A stretch of DNA of 64,000 nucleotides from Nymphalis io (Eukaryota; Arthropoda; Insecta; Lepidoptera; Nymphalidae), in the NCBI RefSeq assembly GCF_905147045.1, contig NC_065893.1, forward strand, positions 4,464,001 through 4,528,000, given 5' to 3'. Each line of letters opens with the position of its first letter. Position 1 is the first letter of the stretch. Below the pieces are notes generated by a model. It saw nothing but the letters and a program-made list of their open reading frames with translations, was not told where the DNA came from and did not search any database. Positions 1 to 12,100 of the stretch are shown in pieces. The translations under genes and the position numbers were made by a program.

Positions 1-9
1 AAATCTTAC

Positions 10-112
10 CATCTCATAAGTGTCATTTTCCTCTATATATTGTGATAATACATCTGCTTTTTTGTACTTGTTCGTTAGTTGTGGTATTTTGAATACTCCT
101 TTTATTGGGCTT
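10..112 (-). CDS. Fancm: Fancm exon 16 (last exon in window)
   Basis: Residues 1582-1616: completes SVKSP and reads SPIKGVFKIPQLTNKYKKAD, then VLSQYIEENDTYEM. Acceptor atttttag|A, donor ATG|GTAAGA only nine bases from the window edge, so coding sequence continues to the left. Phase 0 at its end. Confidence 0.88.
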
Positions 113-3100
113 CTAAAAATATAAATTATTGAACGTAAACTAAATACTGAAATAGTTATTCATATCGGCATATAATAAATCGGAAACTATACAACTGCAT
201 TCAATTGACTATGATGTCAGATGATTACATATTCACAACTAGTTTTCGCCCGCGGCTCCGTCTGCGTGATAAGGGTATATGTGATACATACATGGCTAAA
301 CCACTAAACCGATTATGAAACAAGCTTGAACGCGGGCAACGCTGTGGGCGAAAACTAGTTAGTAATAAAAACGTATTTTTTAATCCATACAAGTAAAATA
401 TATGCGGCGAGTTCATACACATACGTACTTGACAGATTTTAAATATATAGCCTGTATATCCTCTTCATCATGAGTGATATTTTCGTCACATATAAAATCT
501 ATGATGCTACCGACGCTTTCATCTGTAAGTTCATCAGCACTTCCATATTTATCGTCTTCTGATAATTCAGCTTCCAAATCAAGAAATTCGCTTGCTTTCT
601 TCTTCTAAAAACAAGTATAATTTTAAATATAGTGTAAACATTAATAAATCAACTCTCTAGCTTCAAATAATACTCACTGTTCTTTTTTTATTAATAGTGA
701 AGCCATTATCATGGGCACCGCTAGGTTTCAATTTTCTTCGAGGTTTTTCATTGCTAACGAAATCATCATCGCTGTCACTAAAAGTTATTTTTCTTCTGTG
801 TAATATATCTGATGTAGTATTGGTAGAATCTTGTAAAACATCATTTGTAGGGCTGCTTTTAGCATCACGTCGATACTTTTGAAGCTTATCAAGCTTATAT
901 TGTAGTTTTTCGGTATCGTTGTTACATTTTTGGCTTTTAACAAATAGCGGATCTTTGTTCTCTTTGTGCAAGTTAAATCTTGGTGATGTGTCGGGTGATA
1001 GAAGCATGAAATTAACATGCGTATTGCTATTACCAAACGAATCATTATTAAATTTATTAGACGTTAGTGCTGCGAGAACTTTTTTTTGCAAAGTCAACTT
1101 TTGACCGTGATTTTCATTTAATTTTGGTTTTTTATTGAAATATATTGAAGCTAAGTTATCGTCTTCTAATTTTCTTTTAAATGGCTTATTTCCGATTTTA
1201 TTTATATCTGTGTCGACACAGCGATCCGGAGTGCTATCTTCACCGTCGCTGTCAGAAATAACAACACTTTCATGTTGTGGTAATTGATTAGTCATCACAT
1301 TATCACATTCTGTTGTGTCCACTCTAATCGTTTTATCTCGCTGAGTACAAATTATCGGTGAAGTAGTTCTATTTTGTACATTTTCATTTCGACCTTCATT
1401 ATCATCATTCGATTTTGTTATACCAGTCAGATTTTTGTTTTCAGTATTTTGCTTTTTATTAAAGTATGGTGAAGAAAAGATATTGTCTTCAAATTTCCGC
1501 TTTAACGGTTTATTTCCGGTTTTATTTATCTCTGTGTCGATACCGTGCCTTTGCATGCTGTCCTCGTCGTCGCTATCAGAAATAACAATACTTGCAGCTA
1601 GTGGTAATTGAGTAGTAATTACTTTTTGCTTATCTGATTCTGTTGTATCCATTCTTATTGTTTTATCTCGTTGAGTACAAATTATCGGTGAAGTACTTCT
1701 GTATTGTACGTTTTCATTTCGATAATCATTAATATTCGATGTAATTAATCCGGACAGATTTTCGTTTTCGGTTTTATTAATAATATCTACGAGTTCAGTA
1801 ATTGTTAACAGACTGTTATCACTCGTACTTTTTGTACTTTCGTTGTACATTGACCCTTTTTTATTTTCTGAAACTTTAGCATTATTTAAAGGTGTAGAAC
1901 TTTGAAATTGATTGAATGTAGCCCTCGTCGTATTTGGCTTACGCATTTGACTGCAAAGAATGGGAGACGTTGATTGGCCATTATTTCTAGTGAAGCCGCC
2001 GGATAAGATAGACGGACTCGGTGGACGCATAGCAATTGTGTTTTTTGTTATCTCTTGAGAGTCAACGTCAGGTGGCACTATGATCTTTGTTTTTAACAAT
2101 CTTTCATTATTTAACTCATGCAATTTATTTTCCGTGCCAGACTTTGGAACTTCGTCATCTGAATCTGCAAATATGTCTTCGATACTGTCCAGTTGAAAAT
2201 AGTTTAAAGTTTCTTTTGGCTTAGTATTATTTTGATCTTGGTCAATTTTTACAACCATTTCAGGACTACTATCAGCGAATATGTCGTCTATGTCTCCAAT
2301 ATCGAAATTTTTGTTCTCATTGTTTAGTTTTATATCTTTATCGACTTTATCAAAAACTGGTGAATCGTGTTCACACAGTGAATCGAAATCGATTTCTATA
2401 TCAAAATTGTGACTAGAGTCGCGAACAACGTTGTTTTCAATATCTATTTCTCTGACATCTGAGTCTGTATTAAGATCTTTTCTGACGTCATTATTGTTAA
2501 TTTGAGTACCGTAATATAGAAAAGAGTCTTCATTTAAATCGTCTATCAAATCGATACAAGGTAAATTAGGTTCTGTATTTATAGGCATTAATAAAGATAT
2601 ATTTTCTTTCTCTCTCATACTTTGCATAATTTTACAATTGCACACATGAAGACAAATATAACAAGTTTTTTTTACATTTGTGTTATCTATACAAAGATCC
2701 ACCAATAGATTAATAACACGTGTTGGTATATTACCGTCATTGTTTATACCTAAATCGTTAATAAGTTTTGTATAATTTTTTGTAGATTTCGTGGCGGTAC
2801 TAAAAAGTGTTCGAATATCACCATCTTTCTTAAACGGAGATTTTACCAATGGTAGCTTTTGTTTTTTCTTCGTTTGTTTAGGTTTAGCTTTCACCGGCGA
2901 TAAGAACACATTCTGTGATTGTAAATCTTGACTGGCAAAATCTAGAAATGTGTAAAAGAAAAATTAATACATTAAAATACGTGCTAATATTATTAATATA
3001 AATATTTACAAAATTAGTATTTTCTTAAAATTTATGCTGATGTTATGAAACATTACTTTGCAGAAGATAATCCTTATAATTGACACTATGGACTGGTGAA

Positions 3101-6100
3101 AAATACAACGCATTTGTTTTGCAAACCAAATTCCAAGGTGTTCGATTATTTTTAAAATTCTTTGCTCAGCGGTAGACTTTTAAAAATAAAATAATCGTAT
3201 TTTTCATCTTGACCGGTTTTCAAACCTTCTAATGAACAATTGTAGTTCAAAATTGGCCACTTCCGCCGGCCACATCACCTGTATATATGTAAATGTTTTA
3301 AAAAAATTATACATACTTGGGATTTGAGTAGCAAGTATATCCGAACTTTTTCCTTCGCTTATTTTCATAACAGCCGTCAATATTTCAGTATCTTCAGAAT
3401 GTCCAATATTAATGGTGTTTTGCAAATTTCTTTGCGAATGTATCCATGTTGATAATTTTAGAAGAGAACCGCCTTCCACTTCTTTGGTTTCTTGAATTGA
3501 TTCTATAAGATACGTTCCTTGATGAAAACTAAATTCTTCAGCTATTACAATAAGGTGTAAAATCGTTTGCTTACCTTTGCTCATTGAAAAATAAGCCGCC
3601 GGCTGAACAAAAAAATTGCATTCCCGATAGCCTTTTGGATATAATTTATCAAATTCATTTTTCGTTATCCATTCATTTTGATTAGTTGTACTCTTAGAAT
3701 CCTTTCGAGATAACATACTTCTTAAATTTGTTTGACCCTTTAATCAAAACATCTTAATTGTTACCATTTATATTTAAGAATTCCAAGTAAATGATTTAAA
3801 GTTATTTTGATAAAATAATGATAAAAATTACTGGTGGTAGGGCTTTGTGCAAGCTCGTCTGGGTAGGTACCACCCACTCATCAGATATTCTACCGCAAAA
3901 CGGCAGTACTTGATATTGTTGTGTTCCAGTTTCAAGGGTGAGTGAGCCAGTGTAATTACAGGCACAAGGGACATAAAATCTTAGTTCCCAAGGTTGGTGG
4001 CGCATTGGATATGTAAGCGATGGTTGACATTTCTTACAATGCCAATGTCTAAGGGCGTTGGTGACCACTTACCATCAGGAGGCCCATATGCTCGTCCGCC
4101 TTACTATTCTATAAAAAAAAATTTAAAGTGTTACTTGTATTATTATAAAATTGTAATTAAATATATAACTGCAGCTACTCGGTCGATAAGTTTACTCAGG
4201 ATACAAACAATGAACTGTCTTTGCTTGTTTCATATAATAATCCCTGCACGAACCGAACTTCGCTCGAATCTTATATAATTAGTTGTAAAAAAAATGTAAC
4301 CTTATCTAAATATAAAATTTAGCTGTTAGAGCAGTTTCCGAGAAACACGAATTACATTTATACAAGAACTCATATAAATATATTCAAGAATTGCTCGTTA
4401 ATCATTATAAGATATGCCTTTTTAGCGCAAATATATTTATTAGCTTAATGTCAAAATTTGGTTTACATTCTATCATCTATTTTAGCTTGGCTTTTATTTT
4501 AGCATCAGGCCACAGATTTGTATATATGTATATAGAAAAATGTGTCACTATTTTAAAAGACGCTGCAATTAATTAACAAAATAAATTATCCTTTAAACAA
4601 AAGTTTAAACTTAGCTTTACAAGTTGTTTTAGTTATTAATTATAATTTAAAAAAAAAATCGAGATGGCCCAGTGGTAAGAACGCGTGAATCTTAACCGAT
4701 GAACGTGGTTTCAAACCCGGGCAAGCACCTCTGAATTTTCATATGCTTAATTTCTGTTTATAATTCATCTCGAGCTTTTCGGTGAAGGAAAACATCGTGA
4801 GGAAACCTGCATGTGTCTAATTACATCGAAATTCATGTGTATTTCACCAACCCGCATTGGAGCAGCGTGGTGGAATAAGCTCCAAACCTTCTCCTCAAAA
4901 AGGGAGAGGAGACCTTAGCCCAGCAGTGGGACATTTACAGGCTGTTACTTATACTTTTATGTTACACCAGTATGTGCTAAAGTCGAATTAACTTATTCAG
5001 TTTTTGCAACAGAAGCGGATATGGGACGCCACTTACTTTTTTCGGTTGATCCGAATCTTCTTTATTTTTCGATTTCTCAACCGTTATATACATTTTCTGA
5101 CACTCCGGCGTCATGTCTCGAGGCAGCATCCGAGGGTTCATTTGGTATAAGCTATTTTCAACTTCTTTAGATGCTAATATTTTTTGGTTTAGTCCGTCTC
5201 TTTGGCGCATGCTTTCTTTCAGAGTCTAAAACAAAAGGTTTTTTTATTATATTTATTTTATATACTAATTTTCGCCCGCAACTTCGCCCGCGTATTAGCT
5301 GTTAGGTAATCTATGTCCTTGTGTGTGCCCCTGACAAAGTGTATCCACAATTTTATAACTCACACTCGTATTGGTAACAATAGATCGGGTTGAAGAATCA
5401 TAACAATCGGTCATACATACATACATACATACATACGTACATACGTACATACGTACATACGTACATACGTACGTACGTACGTACATACATACATACATAC
5501 ATACATACATACATACATACATACATACATACATACATACGGGAAAACGGTTTGATTTTAACAAGTACTGATAGTATGGAATGATAATATTTCCTTATCA
5601 TTCGCTCGTCCTTACTCCATTTATCTAATGCGCATTTGATTTTATAATAACAAGGATTTAATACTTTTAAACGTTATTAATATATACAAATCATTTTTTC
5701 TATTATAAAATAATTAGAACCTTAAACCGTCATCACCCATCTGTTTTAAGTTTCTAACTATTTATTATTCTGTATCTGAGACACATTTTCAAACTATAAT
5801 AATTTATATAATTATAATATAATTTCTCATATTGTTTTTTTTTTTTTTGTTATTCTTTATGAGAAATAAATGTCATTACACCGAAACGTGCACAATGTCA
5901 ACGTCCTACGCATATTAGCAGCATATGTCCAAGTGAGGATTTATTATTATTATTCCACTCACCCGGAAACAACACGGCGTACCAATACTGAAAAAATAAA
6001 ATAATATCGTCGTCACAATACCTGGTGTTCCTTGCCCTCGGTGACGAGGATGAACACTTGCCCGCCGCGCTCTCGGCCCGTGCGACCACACCTACGCGGA

Positions 6101-9100
6101 AAATCGATAAAACTTTAGTGTCATTTATTTCACTTTACTTATAAACGTTGCTTAGCGGTTGTTTAGTTAAACGCTGATTTTGCTCTTTCGCTCATCATTG
6201 ATGTGACATTCGTAAGAAGAAGACACAGTACTGTTTAACTAATAATAATAATGTCCTCCAGACCGATTTCGGCCACGGCGTCAATCTCAAGAGAGTTTAG
6301 CCAACTGTGCAGGAGATATTGTAGCGCACGAGTGTGTGCGCAAACACAGGTGCACTCTCTGTTCCCTAACTCTTAATCCGATGAGACGGCAATCCGATAC
6401 GACCGGAAAGAGTTCAGGCGCAGGACCAACAGCTTTACGTGCTTTCCGAGGTATAGGAGTGTACATACTTCCAACTGCCCGACTCCGGGCTGCTACTGAG
6501 AATTTTCGACAGAAAAACTTAATAACTTTTTAATAGCCTGATTTAGGATTTGAACTCAGGACCTCCGGTTCTACGGTCTTACAAAAAGCCACTAGACCAA
6601 CGAGGCAGTCAACATTTAAATTTTTATATTTAAAATTTTGGTCAAAAGGCTTATTTGTAAAGCTTTTTTAACTTATATGGAGTTAACATTTAATAATAAT
6701 AATAATATCCCGGGACATTATTCACACTCGGTCATCTGATCCCAAATTAAGCAAAGCTTGTGCTATGGAAACCTGACAACTGATTTACTACATATACTAC
6801 TTTTCTTTTGTAAATACATACTTATATAGATAATTACACCCAGACTCAAGACAAACAGACATGTTCATGTACACAAAATGGCTTTCCTGGGTGGGAATCG
6901 AACCCACAACTTTCGGCGTGAAAGGCAAGTATCTACCACTCGTCCGGCTCGTCTATATATGAATTAATACGGTTATTATCTTAAGTATATGTTTAAAACA
7001 TATTTGTCCTTTACACAATATAATTAAAATGACTATCATAGAAGTTATCGCAAAATAAAAACGCATTAAAAAAATATAGTGGTGATAAGAGATACGTTGG
7101 CGGAGCGCAAAAAAAAATCATACGTTCCAAAAAAAAACGGGTCTTCTTCAAGAAGTCTATCTCAAAATGTGGAACGAACGCTCGAGAGTCACCGTTCACG
7201 TGTAAAAATTGCGGACAGAACTCTAAAAGTCACCATCGGTATACTTAAGGCTTGCTTAAAGTCTCCTCGATGATTAAAAATGTCACGGGACGTGAAATTA
7301 TTATTTATATATTAATGACGATTTTTCGAATAATTTAACTAACGAGAACGAATAAGTGAAATCATAGAGTTTCTACACTAAAATACATATACACATGTGC
7401 GGCCCCGCGCGGCGTACCTCTGCACGAGGCGGGCGGGCGAGCGCGTGGCCACGTCGAAGCACGCGATGAGGTCGACGGCGCCCACGTCCAGCCCCTCCTC
7501 GCCCACGCACGTGCACACGAGCGCGTTGCTGGCGCCCGAGCGGAACGCGCGCATCGCGCGCAGCTGCTGCTTCTGCGACACCGCACACTTGTCCTTGCCT
7601 TCGGCCCAACGGTTACATGCGTTAAACGGAGTCGCTTCCGATGGCGATCCATTGAAATAAACCTCCCGATGGGAACATGGGTGAGGGGGAGAAGGGTGTT
7701 AAGAATAATAAGTATGCGGCGAGTCGGCGAATACGTACGACGATCTGTGTTGTCAGTGACCTGCCCGCCGCAGTGCGAATGAGAACCCACTGACTGACTC
7801 ACCACTACGTGTCCAAAACTATACGCCCGATTGCTTTGAAATTTTACAAAGTTACTCCTTTCGCGACGTAGACGCTCACTAAGAAAGGGTTTTTGGAAAT
7901 TTCAACGTTGCGCCGGGAAAGGAGGCTTAGCTCGTTAATTTTGCCAATTTTCTCATTTCATATTGAAATTATTCTATTCTTTGTACTGACTTCTGCACTT
8001 TTTCTTTTGTGTGATGACTGACATGTATAAACTGTCTTATTTACGATTGATTGAAAAATTGACAATGGTGATCACTTGAGCTTTAGTTGACAAATTTGCT
8101 CGCTTGCAAATTATAAAAAAAAGTTATAATTTCAAGTCCACTCACCGGAAGCACCTTGTCCCACAAACATCTGTGGAACTATCAGAGGTCGGCACTGCAG
8201 AAGTAAACAGTGCACGAGATGAACGCTTTCCCTGTACTCACAAAATACTGAAAACAAATTGTCATTACTGCATGCAAAATTGTCGGACATGTTTAGTGTC
8301 ATACTAATTTAGAGCCTACAGGCAATAATCCATTTAATATGGAACATTTACGTTACTATAAAGATATAAATTGTGAAGAATATTTACTTATTATGTTGTT
8401 TTTTTTTTTAGATTGAATAAAATGTGAGTTATGCGATATTGATTATTGCTAGCGACATTTTTTTTTTCTTGGGACATTTTTCACACACGGCCATCTGATC
8501 CCAAATTAAGCTTGTACAAAACTTGTGCTATGGGAACCAGACAACTTATATACTACTTTTCTTTTGTAAATACATAATTATATAGAAAATTACACCCAGA
8601 CTCAGAACATACAGACATGTTCATGCACACAAATGTCTGTCCTGGGTGGGAATCGAACCCACAACCTTCGGCGTGAAAAGGCAAGTATCTACCAACCACG
8701 CCAACCGGCTCGTTAAACTTAAAGTTACTTTCATATTTTTGCATGCTGTGTTGGCATCTATTAGGATAATTTTTTTTGTATTAATTGTGTTCATGTATAT
8801 GTACAGTATGCTTTATTTAAGTAAACTTAATCAGTAAGAGCATTACTAGGTTCCGGCATTTTTCAAATGAACTTTGTAAATCTTTAACTGATACACGTAC
8901 ACATATGTCAGATTAATATTATTAATAAAAAAAACTGAGAAAACGCTCGAGAAACATACGACGAGCGTCGACAATATATATTGGAACAGTAAGGGCAAAA
9001 TACTACGGATATATAAAACTCGTTATTTTTATTATAATATTATTGATTATATGTCTTTATTAAATAAAAAACATGAGTAAAACCTCATGTTTACATCTGG

Positions 9101-12100
9101 GATGGCGGGATGTATACCTAGCTAGCTTATTATAAACGGGGGATGACGTTTCATATACCTAATGGTACGGTTCCACAGATGTTCATTAAAAATTAGTCCA
9201 ATGTCGTCCGAATAAATAATACAACTTATTTCATTTACACATTCAACTGTTAATATTTAATAAAAAACAAAATCATACCTATAGCTTTAGTTTCCTCACC
9301 CTTTTGTTTTGCATTATTAAAATGTTCGAGCATAATTTCCTTCAATTTATAAAATTTAGGATGACCGAAAGTTAAATTCTGCGGCATCTGAAATTGAAAG
9401 TTCAAATATTATTATAAGCTGTACAATTATCGGCTATTGTCATTATGTATCAATTTCATAAAAAAAAATAACTAAAATATGTCATATGCGAATCGAAACG
9501 AAAATAGAAATGAAATATCGCTCGTTTTGATTGGTCGAATCTTTAATTGAAAAAATGACATTTCTAATCTACCAATCAGTGAGCGTTACGCATTAAAGCG
9601 GTCATATTTATTTAGTTCAATTGTCAACAACAATAAATGAGTCGTCGATTGATTAGTATACATAAAAATATTGCACATTTATCATAAGATGTCATTCTTT
9701 TTTTTGAAAAATTTTTATCCATCTGTAAAATTGATTATTTTTTTTCAGATTGATTAAAATTTGAATTATAATATATTTTTGCATGCTGAGTTTGCATCTA
9801 ATAGGATACAATTAATTCTTTCATTCTTATTTATTGTGTTCATGTATCGATAAAATCGATCAGAGACGTTGTATGAAATTGGACGATGGACAACATTTTG
9901 TGCAGTAGTAAGATCACTAGTGAAATTATAATATCACGGGTTTTACAATAATAATAATAATAATAATATCCTGGGACATTATTGACACACGGCTATCTGA
10001 TCCCAAACAGAGCTTGTAAGCAGAGCTTGTACTATGGAAGCCAGACAACTGATATATTACATATTGGACATTTCTTTTGTTAATACATACTTATATAGAT
10101 AATTACACCCAGACTCAGAACAAACAGACATGTTCATGCACACAAATGTCTGTCCTGGATGGGAATCTAACCCACGAGCTTCGTCGTAAAGGCAAGTCCA
10201 CCAAACCAACGACGCCAACCGGCTCGTCTAATAAGCTTGAATAATTGATAATCTGGCCGTCGTCGCGTTTGGACTCTACTACCACTTACCATCAGGTGGA
10301 GTAGAGTCATTTGCCATCCCGGACATATAAAAAAATAATAATAATATATGTAAATTTAAACGGAACTACGTTATAACTTACTTCTGGTATCGTTCCATCG
10401 GGTAATATACTTCTGTCTAACAGGAGGGGATCAGCCCCGAGATCATCCCTCAATCTCTCTAGTAAAGCAGTCAGGTTATCGTCAGCCTGTATCCATGACT
10501 TCTCAGGGTGTTCGTCGAAATAATTCAAAAATACCCTGGAGCCATGCTTCACTAGCAATTCAAAACCATGAAACAATGCTATCAATAGCGTGAAATCTTT
10601 CATAATATAGTTATGTTGTGGATGTCTGGAAATATGAGAACAATTAAAATTTCATGAGCCTTACACATACGGGTTAAATTACAATCGGAAAATATAACAC
10701 CCAGACCAGAGAAGAACCGTCGACAGAAACTCAACAGTGTTTTATTTCGTTACAATTTCCATAATTGTTTATAGTTTTTAACATATCATATATATATTTT
10801 GTTTAGTTATGTTTTTAACTATATAATTATTATCTGTATATAACCCTTCCTACCTACGGGTTCCTTTCACACGCTAGGTTATCACCGATTTTTGAAAACG
10901 TAATCCCTAAGATAAGGGGAACGAAAGTTTGTATGAAAATCCTTCATTATGAAGAAGAAAGCTATGACAATTGATTGATTGAGAAATTCTTTATTATAAA
11001 GCGGGTAAAGCGCTAGTTATAAAATAAAATATTGCGTTCTAAATACCTGGCACCACGTTCTTTTGTTTGAAACTCTTTGTAGAGCATTACAATCCTTCCC
11101 TTGGTTAGATTACCTACATCTTGAGAAAGAATATTTAATTGTTTTAATCTTCTCGCATATTTATCCAGTATCTGAAATATTTATACATTATGTTACATTC
11201 CTTATATACTTTTTTTTTAAATACATATCGTAGCAAAAACTAACAAATACAAGCAGTCAAATATATTTAACTAAATGTGGTTAAAATAGATATATAATTA
11301 ATATATGCAGGATTCAAACTTCAAACCGGAACAAAACAATACAGGTACTGCTGTTTTGCGGTAGAATATCTGATGAGTGGTACCTACCCAGACGAGCTTG
11401 CACAAAGCTCTACCACCAGTAAATCATCTATACACTATCAATACTCGGTTAACACTCACCTCGACATATTGGTTTTTCAACTGCGTCAACTCGGAGCCCA
11501 GCGGAATCACCACCGTATTGATTTTACGAGAATGACTGTACGACACAACATCAATGCTATTTTCATTTCTCAACTCTAAATGAGCTATATGTAAATTTTT
11601 TACAACCTTAAATGAAATGAAAGTATTTATTTAATTGCATACTTCGAGTGCATATAATTGAAATTGCAAAAAAAAAACTTACATTAACGACATCTTCAAC
11701 TTTGCTGCCGGGTGTCGCAGACAATGCAAGTACTCTATATATTCTGTGACCCATTTCGGTAAGAGTGGAAACGATCTGACAATATGCATAGTTCCCTCTC
11801 GCCCGATGTGCTTCATCTACAACGAGACACCTTATTTTGTCTCCCTGACATATACCAGATTTTATATCATTATATATAACTTGTGGTGTCGCAAAGAATA
11901 CTCGTTTTGATATCCATTGTGTTTTTCTCTTGTTAAAATGCATGTGTCCTGTAAAAATATCTCATTAAATAACAATAAGGTGACGATGTTGAAAACTTTT
12001 ATACATTGTGTTACTCAATTTTAAATAGAACATTATTAACAGATAGTTCTTAATAATAATAAGTTTTTTTCAATATTAAAAATTTTAAGAAGATACATCA

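Noticed and set aside
697..1104. Short plus- and minus-strand ORFs inside 663-1104
   Set aside because: Shadows of the large FANCM exon 14.
5295..5601. Overlapping ORFs with repeating MYVC and HTYI peptides
   Set aside because: Products of the CATA tetranucleotide repeat, open in several frames on both strands; no protein family.
7362..7805. Several long ORFs on both strands in the GC-rich stretch
   Set aside because: Shadows of FANCM exon 10; only the frame with TCVGEEGLDVG matches the family and splices in phase.
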